DNA of 64,000 nt from Marivivens niveibacter (GCF_002150005.2 NZ_MSPP01000002.1:1-64000), one strand, 5' to 3'; counted from the stretch's first letter, positions 18,586-28,192 are shown. Numbers and translations are program-made. The notes: a model not told the origin generated them from the sequence alone.

Positions 18586-19377
18586 TTAGTGACCCAAAAT
18601 CTGGCTCAAGAACAGTTTGGTGCGTTCCGACTGAGGGTTGTTAAAGAACTCGGTCGGTTCGTTCTGTTCGATGATCTGACCTTGGTCCATGAAAATCACG
18701 CGGTTCGCAACAGCCTGAGCAAAGCCCATTTCGTGCGTCACGCACAGCATGGTCATGCCTTCTTCGGCCAGTTCGATCATGGTATCAAGAACCTCTTTGA
18801 TCATCTCTGGGTCCAGAGCCGATGTTGGTTCGTCGAACAGCATGATGCGTGGTTTCATGCACAGCGAACGCGCGATAGCAACACGCTGCTGCTGACCACC
18901 CGAAAGCTGGCCTGGGTATTTGTGGGCCTGATCAGGGATCTTCACCTTTTCCAAGAAATGCATCGCTGTTTCCTCGGCTTCTTTTTTGGGGACCTTACGA
19001 ACCCAGATCGGCGCCAGCGTGCAGTTTTCCAGAATGGTCAGGTGCGGGAACAGGTTGAAGTGCTGGAAACACATGCCAACCTCGGACCGGATTTTATCGA
19101 TGTTTTTCAGGTCCGACGACAGTTCGGTCCCATCCACGATGATGCTGCCCGCCTGATGTTCCTCTAGGCGGTTGATGCAGCGGATCAGGGTCGATTTACC
19201 CGAACCCGATGGGCCACAGATAACGATACGTTCGCCACGGTTGACGGTCAGGTTCACATCCCGAAGGACGTGAAACTGGCCATACCATTTGTTCATATTC
19301 GTGATCTGGATCGCCACCTCGTCAGAGACAGTCATGGCGCTGCGATCGATTGTACGTTCAGTTGCAAGTTCAGACAT
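18586..19377 (-). CDS. bztD: Amino-acid ABC transporter ATP-binding protein BztD/AapP
   Basis: This 263-residue ATPase powers a glutamate/aspartate-type importer. Walker [10 protein letters not shown] is at residues 55-63, the signature LSGGQQQR and Walker [13 protein letters not shown] follow, and the H-loop is in [11 protein letters not shown]-like context. The ATG at 19377 has an AAGGAG site; a longer open frame to 19521 runs into the upstream permease and is rejected. It is the last gene of the bztABCD operon, 10 bases after bztC. Confidence 0.94.
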   Translation of the reverse strand: MSELATERTIDRSAMTVSDEVAIQITNMNKWYGQFHVLRDVNLTVNRGERIVICGPSGSGKSTLIRCINRLEEHQAGSIIVDGTELSSDLKNIDKIRSEVGMCFQHFNLFPHLTILENCTLAPIWVRKVPKKEAEETAMHFLEKVKIPDQAHKYPGQLSGGQQQRVAIARSLCMKPRIMLFDEPTSALDPEMIKEVLDTMIELAEEGMTMLCVTHEMGFAQAVANRVIFMDQGQIIEQNEPTEFFNNPQSERTKLFLSQILGH

Positions 19378-19387
19378 GTCAGTCTCC

Positions 19388-21250
19388 TTAGCGGTGTCCA
19401 CGTTGGAGTTTTTTCTCCAACCAGAGCGAGTAGCGGCCCATGCTGTAGCAAGATACGAAGAACAGCAGACCGATAAAGACGAAGAGTTCATAGTAAACGC
19501 CGTTCCAGTCGGTCGATGCACGGATCGAATTCGACAGGTTCAGCGGGTCCAACAGGCCAATGATGCCGACCAGCGTGGTATCTTTGAACAGGCCGATGAA
19601 GGTGTTCACGATACCCGGGATCGAAATCTTTAGGGCTTGAGGCAGGATGATCAGGCGCATGGATTTCCAGTAATCCAGACCCAATGCATCTGCGGCCTCG
19701 TATTGGCCTTTTGGCAACGCTGCAAGACCACCGCGGATCACCTCGGCGATGTATGCGGCAGAGAACAGCGTGACCATGATCACAACGCGTAGGACAAGGT
19801 CAAAGTTGGTGCCCGGAGGCAGGAAGTAGTTCAGCAGCAAAGATGCGGTGAACAACCACACGATCAACGGCACGCCGCGGATCACCTCGATAAAGACAAC
19901 CGAGAAACCTTTGACGATCGGCAGGTTTGCCTGACGACCCAGCGCCAGCAAAATGCCCAGCGGCAAGGAAATCACGATTCCTGCGATACCGATGATCAGC
20001 GCCAGCATGAAACCACCGAATTCACGGCTGGTCACAGGCTCTAGCCCCACAAGACCGATGCGTTCGTATGCGCCATCAATGTTGCGTTTCAACGCGGCCA
20101 AGGATGATTCAGCATCCAATGCTGCCTGCAAGGCTGCGATGTCAGCCGACGAAGTGCCTTCTGGCGCTTGGTTCGGCGAAATCAGACCCTTGAGTTCCGA
20201 AGGAAGGTTATCCTGCATCTCTTTCAGAGCGGCAGTTGCGGCAGGCAGTTCAGCTTCCCATGTTGGCAGACCTTCAATCGACGCAATCAGACCATTCGCC
20301 GTTGAGACCTGTTGCTGCAAAGCAAAGATTTCGCGGCTATAGGCCTGATGGATTTCACGTTCGACGTACAGTTCTTCCATCACGGCTTCGAACCCTGCGA
20401 TGGTTGCATCGTCTGGTTCTTGGCCAGCGTCACGGGCGGCTTCCGCAGTCGCGACAAAGGCATCTTTGGTCGCAACCAATTCCGCAATCAGATCAGATTG
20501 CGCAGCCTGTGCTGCTTCTGCGGCAGCAATCATATCTGGCGTTACAACCAACACTTCTTGCTGTTCAGCCAGTGTCGCTTCCATACGGGTCGACGCAACC
20601 AGTTTATGCAGACCGCCATTGATCGCCGGCATGGCAAAGAACCACCATAGCACAGCAGCCAAAACAGCTGCGATCACCGCGAATGTTCCGCCAATAGACG
20701 CCACGACGCGATAGGCAACAACAGCTACAACAAAACCGCCAATCACCAACAACGGCAGCCAGAACGATCCGCCCCACAGCAACCAGGTCGCCAAGAACGG
20801 ATAAGCCGCAGTGAAGATCATCAATTTTGCTGGGACTTTGTCTGCAAAAAGGATCGGCGCCAATGCAACGAACATCAGGATGAACGCTAGAATCGGGCGC
20901 CAGTACAGTTCGGGTGGATAGAACCCAAACATCAGCTGTGTCCAACGGTCGGAAATAACCGCAAAACAGGCGCCGTCATGTGACCCTCCGCCGATGGTTA
21001 CCATCAGCGCTTCGCGGCACTCGCTCAACGAACCTGTGTTCCAAACGGAATTCCACAGCCAAGGCAGAACGCCCGCCAACACGGTGTAGATTACGTACAG
21101 CGCGATCAGTGTCAGCACGGTATTCAACCAGCCCGAAAACAGGTTTTCACGCATCCATTTGACCACACCCGTTTCTGAAACAGGCGGAGCCGAAGGATCA
21201 ATCATTGTGTCACGCACGTAGCGGACGGTTTGCGCATGTGTATCAGACAT
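19388..21250 (-). CDS. bztC: Amino-acid ABC transporter permease BztC/AapM with large insertion
   Basis: This 620-residue inner-membrane permease is much longer than the roughly 430 residues I recall for BztC. Residues 1-215 hold several membrane helices. Residues about 216-400 form a polar, alanine-, glutamate- and glutamine-rich stretch with heptad-like spacing that looks like a periplasmic coiled coil. Residues 405-620 are the canonical permease domain, with the EAA loop [21 protein letters not shown] near 518-538. The insertion is in frame and not repetitive. It pairs with BztB and is followed by BztD. Two bases separate it from bztB. Confidence 0.9.
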   Translation of the reverse strand: MSDTHAQTVRYVRDTMIDPSAPPVSETGVVKWMRENLFSGWLNTVLTLIALYVIYTVLAGVLPWLWNSVWNTGSLSECREALMVTIGGGSHDGACFAVISDRWTQLMFGFYPPELYWRPILAFILMFVALAPILFADKVPAKLMIFTAAYPFLATWLLWGGSFWLPLLVIGGFVVAVVAYRVVASIGGTFAVIAAVLAAVLWWFFAMPAINGGLHKLVASTRMEATLAEQQEVLVVTPDMIAAAEAAQAAQSDLIAELVATKDAFVATAEAARDAGQEPDDATIAGFEAVMEELYVEREIHQAYSREIFALQQQVSTANGLIASIEGLPTWEAELPAATAALKEMQDNLPSELKGLISPNQAPEGTSSADIAALQAALDAESSLAALKRNIDGAYERIGLVGLEPVTSREFGGFMLALIIGIAGIVISLPLGILLALGRQANLPIVKGFSVVFIEVIRGVPLIVWLFTASLLLNYFLPPGTNFDLVLRVVIMVTLFSAAYIAEVIRGGLAALPKGQYEAADALGLDYWKSMRLIILPQALKISIPGIVNTFIGLFKDTTLVGIIGLLDPLNLSNSIRASTDWNGVYYELFVFIGLLFFVSCYSMGRYSLWLEKKLQRGHR

Positions 21251-21251
21251 C

Positions 21252-22529
21252 TTAGCGCTCCTTCAGCTTAACGCGGTTATTGAACCAGTTCATACCGGTC
21301 GAGATGATCAGGCTGAGCAGTAGGTAGAAAATACCAACCAGCAAAATACCCTCAAGCTCGCGGCCTGTTTGGTTCACGGTGATGCCGCCCAGTGTCGAAC
21401 GCACGTCCATGTAACCAATTGCAATCGCCAGCGACGAGTTTTTGGCAAGGTTCAGGAACTGCGAAATCAGTGGTGGAATAATCACGCGCATCGCTTGCGG
21501 CAGAATGATCAGGCTCATCGTGCGGTTAGCACGCAGGCCCAATGCAAAGGCCGCTTCGCTTTGACCTTTGGACACGGACTGAATGCCGCCGCGCACGATT
21601 TCCGCGATAAACGCACCGGTGTACAGCGACAGCGACAGCCACAGCGCAAGCAACGAGTTACGAATGTGTGTGCCACCTTGGAAATTAAAGCCCTTCAGCT
21701 CTGGATAGCCCAGATAGAAACCTAGCACCCATAGCAACAATCCAGTTGGCACGACGATGATAGCTAGGTTTGTCCAGAACGTGTTCGGGCGATCACCTGT
21801 AGCATTCTGTATCCGTGCTGCCCGACCATTTACCAGTTTCACGACCAAAAAGCTGGCGATCAGGGTCAGAACGATGACAACTAGGTCAAGGCTGATTTCA
21901 AAATACAGGTCCGAAAACACACCTGGCGGATTCACGGCCACATCACCCAAACCGTTCGCAAATAGTGGTTCAGGGACGTATGTACCGCGGTTTGTAACAG
22001 CCACGGTATCACCAAGCAGCATAGACGCCGCCGGATCGTCGCCGCGGAAATCGCGTGGCGATGGCGTTGCTTCTGTCATCACAGCGAAAATTGCGATGAT
22101 CCACAGCAGCAACGGCACGTTACGGAAACCTTCGACGTAGACCGATGCCAAACGCGACACGATCCAGTTATTCGACAATCGCAAGACGCCAAAAAAAACG
22201 CCTAAGATCAATGCGGTCACACAGCCTAATACGGCGACCAGCAAAGTGTTCAGGATACCAACCAGCGCCGCACGTCCGTGGGTCGAGTTGGAATCGTATT
22301 CAATAAGTCTTTGGTTAATATCGTACCCAGACCGTTTACCTAGGAAATCCAAGCTAAAGGATTTGCCCAGTGCGGTTAGGTTTTCGACCGTGTTTGAGGC
22401 CAACCAAGACAGGCCCAGAACGATCAAAATCGCTGCGATAACCTGAATGGTGTAGGACCGATAACGCGTATCATAGATAAGCTGACTGAGCCGAAACCCT
22501 TGGGTCGGCGGGTCGGTGGAAATGGTCAT
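21252..22529 (-). CDS. bztB: Amino-acid ABC transporter permease BztB/AapQ
   Basis: This 425-residue inner-membrane subunit of a polar amino-acid importer has an N-terminal helix (about residues 27-47), then helices and a periplasmic segment of about 55 residues (150-205) absent from short HisM-type permeases but usual in AapQ/BztB. The EAA loop EAAFALGLRANRTMSLIILPQ near the C-terminus contacts the ATPase. It lies downstream of the bztA binding protein, separated by an intercistronic hairpin, and two bases before bztC. Confidence 0.93.
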   Translation of the reverse strand: MTISTDPPTQGFRLSQLIYDTRYRSYTIQVIAAILIVLGLSWLASNTVENLTALGKSFSLDFLGKRSGYDINQRLIEYDSNSTHGRAALVGILNTLLVAVLGCVTALILGVFFGVLRLSNNWIVSRLASVYVEGFRNVPLLLWIIAIFAVMTEATPSPRDFRGDDPAASMLLGDTVAVTNRGTYVPEPLFANGLGDVAVNPPGVFSDLYFEISLDLVVIVLTLIASFLVVKLVNGRAARIQNATGDRPNTFWTNLAIIVVPTGLLLWVLGFYLGYPELKGFNFQGGTHIRNSLLALWLSLSLYTGAFIAEIVRGGIQSVSKGQSEAAFALGLRANRTMSLIILPQAMRVIIPPLISQFLNLAKNSSLAIAIGYMDVRSTLGGITVNQTGRELEGILLVGIFYLLLSLIISTGMNWFNNRVKLKER

Positions 22530-22612
22530 GATGTCTCCCCGGCTCCTACAAACCGATTAGTCGCCGGTTATCCAGCTGTTGGTTATCGAAATTGTAGGGC
22601 TGCGATAATTGG

Positions 22613-22642
22613 AAAAAGGGCGCGGAAAGACCGCGCCCTTTT
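22613..22642 (-). terminator. Intercistronic hairpin between bztA and bztB
   Basis: AAAAGGGCGCGG pairs with CCGCGCCCTTTT around a five-base loop just after the bztA stop, with a T tract on the minus-strand transcript. Its place inside the operon suggests partial termination or 3' end protection, giving more binding protein than permease. Confidence 0.75.
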
Positions 22643-22655
22643 AGAGTTGTGAAAC

Positions 22656-23675
22656 TTAGCGGAAAGGTGGTGCGTAGATCAGGCCGCCTTCGGTCCACTG
22701 TGCGTTCAGACCGCGTGCCAGACCGATTGGGGTGTTCACACCGATGTTTTTCTCGAACAGTTCGCCGTAGTTGCCACCAGCAGCAATCGCACGAGCAGCC
22801 CAGTCAGCGTCCAGACCGATCATTGCGCCCAGTTCACCTTCGGTGCCCAGCAGACGGTTAACTTCTGGGTTCGAAGTAGGAGCAGCGCCCAGTTCAGCAA
22901 CGTTTGCCGAAGTTACGCCCAGCTCTTCTGCTGCGATCAGTGCGTTCAGGGTCCAACGAGCAATGTCTGCCCAGTCGTTGTCGCCGTGGCGTACTGCAGG
23001 GCCCAGAGGCTCTTTGGAGATGATTTCAGGCAGAATCACGTGATCGCTTGGGTTTTCAAACGATGCGCGGGTCGATGCCAGGCCCGATGCGTCGGTGGTG
23101 AAAACGTCACAAGCGCCAGCCAGGTACTGCTGCTGTGCTTCTGCGTTGGTTTCGATTGGGATCGGCTCGTAGCTGATGTTGTTGGTGCGGAAGAAGTCCG
23201 CCAGGTTCAGCTCGGTGGTGGTGCCGGTTTGGATACAAACGGTCGCGCCGTCCAGATCTTTTGCCGAAGTCACGCCCAGTTCTTTTGGAACCATGAAGCC
23301 TTGACCGTCGTAGTAGTTAACGCCGATGAAATCCAGTTTCAGGTCGGTGTCACGCGAGAAGGTCCAGGTGGTGTTACGTGCCAGAATGTCGATTTCGCCC
23401 GACGCCAGCGCGGTGAAACGTACCTGAGTGGTCAGTGGTACAAATTCAACAGCGGTTGGATCGCCCAGAACAGCAGCAGCCAGAGCGCGGCAAACTGCAA
23501 CGTCGAAACCTTGCCAAACGCCGTTCGCGTCAGGCTGCGAGAAGCCGGTCAGACCGGACGACACGCCACAGTTCAACGAACCGCGTGCTTTCACATCGTC
23601 CAGCGTCGCTGCCGATGCACCAGCAGCAGCCAGACCAGCAACGGTCAGCGCGCCGAGAAATACGGATTTTTTCAT
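22656..23675 (-). CDS. bztA: Amino-acid ABC transporter substrate-binding protein BztA/AapJ
   Basis: This 339-residue periplasmic protein binds glutamate, aspartate and related amino acids for the BztBCD importer. A Sec signal peptide is obvious: MKKS, a hydrophobic core, then ASA before ATLDD, giving a mature start near residue 23. The type-II binding fold continues with LNCGVSSGLTGFSQPD and CVQTGT-like segments. The ATG at 23675 has an AGAGGT site; an in-frame start at 23702 would spoil the signal peptide. It is the first gene of the operon. Confidence 0.94.
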   Translation of the reverse strand: MKKSVFLGALTVAGLAAAGASAATLDDVKARGSLNCGVSSGLTGFSQPDANGVWQGFDVAVCRALAAAVLGDPTAVEFVPLTTQVRFTALASGEIDILARNTTWTFSRDTDLKLDFIGVNYYDGQGFMVPKELGVTSAKDLDGATVCIQTGTTTELNLADFFRTNNISYEPIPIETNAEAQQQYLAGACDVFTTDASGLASTRASFENPSDHVILPEIISKEPLGPAVRHGDNDWADIARWTLNALIAAEELGVTSANVAELGAAPTSNPEVNRLLGTEGELGAMIGLDADWAARAIAAGGNYGELFEKNIGVNTPIGLARGLNAQWTEGGLIYAPPFR

Positions 23676-23887
23676 TTTTACCTCTTCCTGAGTCTCCGAC
23701 ACATCGGTCGGAATTTTTATCGCTTTGGATTAGCGGTTTTGGCTCAGCCGCAGTCACCCGCGGCCGTGCTACCCTTAGATTGGTCGTATTCTGAGCAATT
23801 GGTCAAGAGGTGAGCAAAATTACTTTTGCATTTTTGCGTGGTCGTTTTTCCCGCATTTTATTAGGATCGCAGGACAATAAACCAACG

Positions 23888-24601
23888 CTAAGCGCTTTGA
23901 AGGTGCTGCCAGATTTTTGCCGCCGTCAGGAACTCGCCTTTTTTACGGGTCGCAAGGGCGGTTGCTTCGTCGTCTTCGCCCCACTGTTCTTCTTGCCAGC
24001 GTTCATCAATGCGCGACAAATCCCACCCATCTTCTGGGGAAATTCGGCCCTCGATTACAGCCAAAGCGATTACCAAAGAGCCTGAAAGCGACACTAAATC
24101 GTGAAAAGCCGCCATTTCAAACGGTGTGAGCTGTCGCACGCGATCATGCAGAACTTCTTGCCCTTTTTCGTCCTGCGCGACTGGCATTACGCCCGCCTGA
24201 AGCGCCAGACGAACACCAAACGTTTCGTCCAACCAGTCCAGCAAAGGGTCCCAGCTTTTTGCCTGCCGTTCAATTAGGGCATCGGGGTGATCTGCACGAT
24301 AACATAGCAGATCGCTGCCACCGTAGGCAGAAAGCATCGCAGCCACTTCGTCAAATTGGGTCGCGACCTTGTCCAACGCGGCGTTTGCGCTGCGCGTTAC
24401 TGGCATAGATTCGGGGTTGATTTGTTCAACCTGTGCGTCCCATTCCGCCGCAATCTCGGCTGCCATGGTGCGCGTTGGAACAACGACCAGCGTTTTGGCA
24501 GGCGTGCGAACGGGACGTCCATCCAATTCAATGCGGAATCCGTTTTCATCTTTGGCGATCGACGCTTCTTTCCAGAAACGTTTTGCAGTCCAAGCGCTCA
24601 T
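23888..24601 (-). CDS. ATP12 family F1-ATPase assembly chaperone
   Basis: This 237-residue cytoplasmic protein is homologous to mitochondrial Atp12, which chaperones the F1 alpha subunit. Family landmarks are TAKRFWKEA at the N-terminus, LDGRPVRTPAK near residues 26-36, the conserved WDP patch in AKSWDPLLDWL and a helical C-terminus. The family is characteristic of alphaproteobacteria and mitochondria, which supports the taxonomic call. It begins 12 bases after the pseudouridine synthase gene and is the last gene of the rarA-crcB-rlu set. Confidence 0.9.
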   Translation of the reverse strand: MSAWTAKRFWKEASIAKDENGFRIELDGRPVRTPAKTLVVVPTRTMAAEIAAEWDAQVEQINPESMPVTRSANAALDKVATQFDEVAAMLSAYGGSDLLCYRADHPDALIERQAKSWDPLLDWLDETFGVRLALQAGVMPVAQDEKGQEVLHDRVRQLTPFEMAAFHDLVSLSGSLVIALAVIEGRISPEDGWDLSRIDERWQEEQWGEDDEATALATRKKGEFLTAAKIWQHLQSA

Positions 24602-24613
24602 ATCAGTCTCTTA

Positions 24614-25675
24614 TCAGTAATCTTCAGCATCAGGATCGAACGGATCGATCGGCGCGTCTTTTGGGTCCCAACCGACGAAATCCCATGTGTTTTGCATGTG
24701 ATCGGGCAGCGGAGCCTCTAGCGTGATGATTTTTTTGGTGATGGGATGTTCGAACGACAGCATTCGCGCGTGCAAATGCAAACGACGGCTGATGCCATCA
24801 CCACCAACGCCCGCGCCCCAACCGTCACCCATGTTTTCCGTGCCCGATCCGCCGTATTTCCCGTCGCCCAGAATGGGGTGGCCAAGTTCGGCGATGTGCG
24901 CGCGCAACTGGTGGGTGCGGCCCGTAATTGGCGTCATCGCAACCCAAGCCATGCGGTTTGCCAGCGCCGATAGAGTCACAAATTCGGTATGGGCGCGCTT
25001 TGCGCCTTCGAATTCATCCAAACGCGCGGGGTGCACGCAGACCATTTTTTCGCCTTCGCCGCCGCGGCCGCGACCGGGGGCCTTCATCAGGCCATATTTG
25101 ATCGTGCCAGCTCGAGGGTGCGGAACGCCAGCGACGGCGGCCCAATACACTTTGCGGACGTTACGGTGGCGCAAGGCTTCGGACAGACGGCGGGCAATAC
25201 GGTCAGTCCGCGCCAGCAGCAACAGGCCAGAGGTGTCTTTGTCCAGACGGTGCACCAGTTTGGGCTTGTCTTTGTAGCCAAACATCAACGCCTCGGACAG
25301 GGCATCGACATGGCGATCCCCCTGCCCTGATCCGCCCTGCGATGGTAGGCCAGACGGCTTGTTCAGCGCAATAATATGTTCGTCTTTCCAGATGACCGCG
25401 TTTTGGATCATCTGCACATCATTGCGCGTCAGTTTGCGGTTTACCTTTGGCGCAGGTTTCACGGCAGCATCGCCCAGCGGCGGGATGCGCACCTTTTGCC
25501 CAGCTTCCAAACGGCTGTTCGGTTTGACCCGCCCGCCGTCCACACGCAATTCGCCCTTACGGCACATCTTTTCGATGCGCCCTTGGGTCAGCATCGGAAA
25601 TTGTTTGCGCAGCCAACGGTCAACCCGCTGCTCTGCGTCGTCTTCTGTCACGGTTACAGTTTGAACACCGCTCAT
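24614..25675 (-). CDS. RluA-family 23S rRNA pseudouridine synthase (RluC/RluD-like)
   Basis: This 353-residue enzyme converts specific uridines in 23S rRNA to pseudouridine. An N-terminal S4 RNA-binding domain (about residues 12-75) precedes the catalytic domain. The catalytic aspartate lies in HRLDKDTSGLLL, near residue 145. A later TGRTHQLRAHIAELGHPILGD-type segment is also standard. The sequence does not separate RluC from RluD specificity with certainty. Its ATG overlaps the crcB stop by four bases, so the two are translationally coupled. Confidence 0.92.
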   Translation of the reverse strand: MSGVQTVTVTEDDAEQRVDRWLRKQFPMLTQGRIEKMCRKGELRVDGGRVKPNSRLEAGQKVRIPPLGDAAVKPAPKVNRKLTRNDVQMIQNAVIWKDEHIIALNKPSGLPSQGGSGQGDRHVDALSEALMFGYKDKPKLVHRLDKDTSGLLLLARTDRIARRLSEALRHRNVRKVYWAAVAGVPHPRAGTIKYGLMKAPGRGRGGEGEKMVCVHPARLDEFEGAKRAHTEFVTLSALANRMAWVAMTPITGRTHQLRAHIAELGHPILGDGKYGGSGTENMGDGWGAGVGGDGISRRLHLHARMLSFEHPITKKIITLEAPLPDHMQNTWDFVGWDPKDAPIDPFDPDAEDY

Positions 25676-26049
25676 TGTAATACCAATCGGCCTATGGCCA
25701 TTCCCGCGACCAATGCCGCAATTCCTATGATGACCGTGCCCGCCACATAGATAGCGGCTGTCACGATCTCTCCGCGTTCGTACAGGGTGATGGTATCCAG
25801 CGAAAACGCCGAAAACGTCGTAAACCCACCCAAAAAGCCCGTCATAATCAGTGGTGCGTATCGGGTGCCGCCTTTTTCAGCCAGCACAATCACCAACAGC
25901 CCCATCAAGAACGAACCTAATATATTGACGATCACGGTACCGGCCGGAAACCCCAACCCAAATAGGCGCCCCGCGCCCACGTTTGTCAGATACCGCATGG
26001 ATGCGCCGACCGCGCCGCCAACTGCCACCATCAATACATTCGAAATCAT
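25672..26049 (-). CDS. crcB: Fluoride channel CrcB/Fluc
   Basis: This 125-residue four-helix membrane protein forms dual-topology dimers that export fluoride. Diagnostic segments are GGAVGASMRYL at the N-terminus and GFLGGFTTFSAFSLDT in the third helix, where conserved phenylalanines and the TTFS turn line the pore. I chose the ATG at 26049 because AAGGAG lies just upstream; the longer open frame to 26097 overlaps rarA. No fluoride riboswitch is apparent, and the gene is wedged between rarA and the pseudouridine synthase. Confidence 0.94.
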   Translation of the reverse strand: MISNVLMVAVGGAVGASMRYLTNVGAGRLFGLGFPAGTVIVNILGSFLMGLLVIVLAEKGGTRYAPLIMTGFLGGFTTFSAFSLDTITLYERGEIVTAAIYVAGTVIIGIAALVAGMAIGRLVLQ

Positions 26050-26080
26050 CTGCGCTCCTTGGCGGTTTGAGGCTAAAGAG

Positions 26081-27397
26081 TCAATTCTGGCTCGCATTTC
26101 GTTTCGCGCGTAGGCCCGCGAAATATTCGGTCCGTTTTTTCAAATCCCGTTCGAACCCGCGATCAACCGGTTTGTAAAACGTGGGTCGCTGCATCGTGTC
26201 AGGGAAATAGTTTTGCCCTGAAAATCCGTCTTCGGCGTCATGGTCATAGGCATAGCCAGCGCCATACCCCTGATCTTTCATCATCGATGTCGGCGCGTTT
26301 AGGATATGTTTGGGGGGTGGTTCACTGCCCGACTGGCGGGCGGCATTCCGCGCGGCTTTATACGCCACATAGCCCGCATTGGTTTTGGGTGCGAGCGCCA
26401 GATAAATCACCGCTTGCGCGAGCGCCAATTCGCCTTCGGGGCTGCCCAGACGTTCATATGTTTCCCACGCGTGCAGGCAAATCGACTGCGCTTGCGGATC
26501 AGCGAGTGCGATATCTTCGACCGCCATGCGTAGTAGTCGACGGGCGAGGTAACGGGGATCCTCTCCGCCCTCTAGCATACGCGAATACCAATACAGCGCC
26601 GCATCAGGGTCAGATCCGCGAACAGATTTATGCAATGCGGATATAAGGTTATAGTGTTCTTCGCCGGATTTGTCGTATTTCGCAGCGCGGCGCATCAACC
26701 GTTTTGTTAATGCATCGACATCCAAAGGCGCGCCCGTTTTCCACGCCAAAACCTGTTCAATCAGGTTCAAAAGAGTCCGCCCATCCCCGTCGGCCATTTC
26801 GACCAACGCTCGGCGCGCCTGATCCGTCAGGTTTAACGTTCGCCCCATTTCGGTTTCGGCACGTAGCGCCAATTTTTCCAGCTCTTCAATGGTGAGCCGT
26901 TCCAGAACCAACACCTGCGCACGCGACATTATCGCTGCGTTCAATTCGAACGAAGGATTTTCGGTGGTCGCGCCGACCAACACGATCGTGCCGTCTTCCA
27001 TGTGGGGCAGAAAACTGTCCTGTTGCGCTTTATTGAAACGATGGATTTCATCGACAAACAACAGTGTGCCGCGTCCGTTTTGACGCCTCAATTTCGCGGC
27101 ATCGAATACTTTGCGCAGATCAGGAACACCTGTAAAAATCGCGCTGATCTGTTCAAAGTACAAATCAGTTTCATGGGCCAGCAGACGCGCGATAGTCGTC
27201 TTTCCAACCCCTGGCGGGCCCCATAGAATCAGCGACGACAACGACCCAGACGCCAGCATGACGCCTAATGGACCTTCGTCCCCTAATATATGACTTTGGC
27301 CTATCACCTGTGCCAAACTTTGCGGGCGCAAACGATCCGCAAGTGGGCGCGGTGCTGTCGTTTCGGTTGGCGTATCGGTGTCAAAAAGATCGGGCAT
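26081..27397 (-). CDS. rarA: Replication-associated recombination protein RarA/MgsA
   Basis: This 438-residue AAA+ ATPase acts at stalled replication forks and is related to clamp loaders and to eukaryotic WRNIP1. Walker A GPPGVGKTT is near residues 60-68, Walker B reads LFVDEIHRFNK, and sensor-1 is in ATTENPSFELN. The C-terminal tetramerisation domain is complete. The gene starts 38 bases after the LuxI-type gene and leads into crcB 31 bases on, so a shared transcript is likely. Confidence 0.95.
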   Translation of the reverse strand: MPDLFDTDTPTETTAPRPLADRLRPQSLAQVIGQSHILGDEGPLGVMLASGSLSSLILWGPPGVGKTTIARLLAHETDLYFEQISAIFTGVPDLRKVFDAAKLRRQNGRGTLLFVDEIHRFNKAQQDSFLPHMEDGTIVLVGATTENPSFELNAAIMSRAQVLVLERLTIEELEKLALRAETEMGRTLNLTDQARRALVEMADGDGRTLLNLIEQVLAWKTGAPLDVDALTKRLMRRAAKYDKSGEEHYNLISALHKSVRGSDPDAALYWYSRMLEGGEDPRYLARRLLRMAVEDIALADPQAQSICLHAWETYERLGSPEGELALAQAVIYLALAPKTNAGYVAYKAARNAARQSGSEPPPKHILNAPTSMMKDQGYGAGYAYDHDAEDGFSGQNYFPDTMQRPTFYKPVDRGFERDLKKRTEYFAGLRAKRNASQN

Positions 27398-27435
27398 GGG
27401 CGCAACCTACGCCCAGCCCGAACATTTGAAAAGCG

Positions 27436-28026
27436 TCAGTGCAGTTTGTCCGCCAAATCGAACCAAACGGCTTGATATTCGATGCCGCCCATATCCATAA
27501 CACGTCCCGCAGGACTGATGTCTAGCTTGGCCCGTTTTGACCAACGGCTCCAGTTTGCGGGCAGTAAGGCCACCATTTTGCGTGCGTTCAATTCACGACC
27601 CGCTTTGACAATTTGCCCCGTCAACAAAAGCCGCACACGTAGGCGGATGCTATTGGGGATATCATGGCCAATAAAGCCCCGCGTGACTTCCCAAATACCA
27701 GGATCGACAGGCGCTGTTTCATATAGCAAATCCTGAGGAATGGTATCTAACACCCCACGCTGGGCATCGCGCACCATATAGCTGTAGATCCCACACTGCG
27801 CAGTCGTAGGCGTCAGGCGCGCGCCCGCCAAAACCCGCCCTGTATCATCGTGAACCGCAACCCAACGCGATGCTGGCGTATCATATTGGTCGTATTCCAT
27901 CCCCATGGTTTCGGGCAAATCCCATGCGCGCTTTACAATAAATGAATCGCGACGCGCCCGCAGGACGTTAGCAAATAATTCACCATGGTTATGCATATTC
28001 GCAAAGGAAAGTACGGTGCTGTGCAT
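27436..28026 (-). CDS. LuxI-family acyl-homoserine-lactone synthase-like protein
   Basis: This 196-residue protein matches the autoinducer synthase family. The invariant LuxI positions occur at a constant offset of one: R25, F29, W35, E44, D46, D49 and R70, with WEVTR near 112-116. Such enzymes make N-acyl-homoserine lactones from S-adenosylmethionine and acyl-ACP or acyl-CoA. No luxR-type gene lies in the window, so it is an orphan here. The ATG at 28026 has a GGAGGG site. It lies just after the rplQ terminator and before rarA. The acyl chain cannot be predicted. Confidence 0.85.
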   Translation of the reverse strand: MHSTVLSFANMHNHGELFANVLRARRDSFIVKRAWDLPETMGMEYDQYDTPASRWVAVHDDTGRVLAGARLTPTTAQCGIYSYMVRDAQRGVLDTIPQDLLYETAPVDPGIWEVTRGFIGHDIPNSIRLRVRLLLTGQIVKAGRELNARKMVALLPANWSRWSKRAKLDISPAGRVMDMGGIEYQAVWFDLADKLH

Positions 28027-28096
28027 CTGGCCCTCCAGTTTGGCCCATCAATTTATCCCGCATAAGTTGTGCGACTGGAGTAGTTTACAAATCCCT

Positions 28097-28115
28097 AATA
28101 AGAATAATTTTCATT
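28097..28115. promoter_or_regulatory. Imperfect AT-rich palindrome upstream of the luxI-like gene
   Basis: A 19-base imperfect palindrome of ATT/AAT blocks lies about 70 bases upstream of the LuxI-type gene in an AT-rich region. Its spacing resembles Fur-type boxes. It may be an operator for an iron- or manganese-responsive regulator, but AT-rich DNA yields such matches by chance. Confidence 0.3.
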
Positions 28116-28141
28116 AAGTTTTTGCAAATTAGACAAACAAA

Positions 28142-28168
28142 AACCCCGCTGGCACTGCCAACGGGGTT
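28142..28168 (-). terminator. Terminator of the rpsM-rplQ operon
   Basis: AACCCCG pairs with CGGGGTT, and TGGC/GCCA-type pairing extends the stem. A T tract follows on the minus strand. It lies 25 bases after the rplQ stop and closes the ribosomal cluster. Confidence 0.85.
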
Positions 28169-28192
28169 CACATTCAAACCTGAAATGAGGTC

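Noticed and set aside
19388-21250. BztC length as an assembly error or fusion of two genes.
   Set aside because: The frame is unbroken, the inserted stretch has the same codon texture, and the permease signature occurs only once. A real insertion is simpler.
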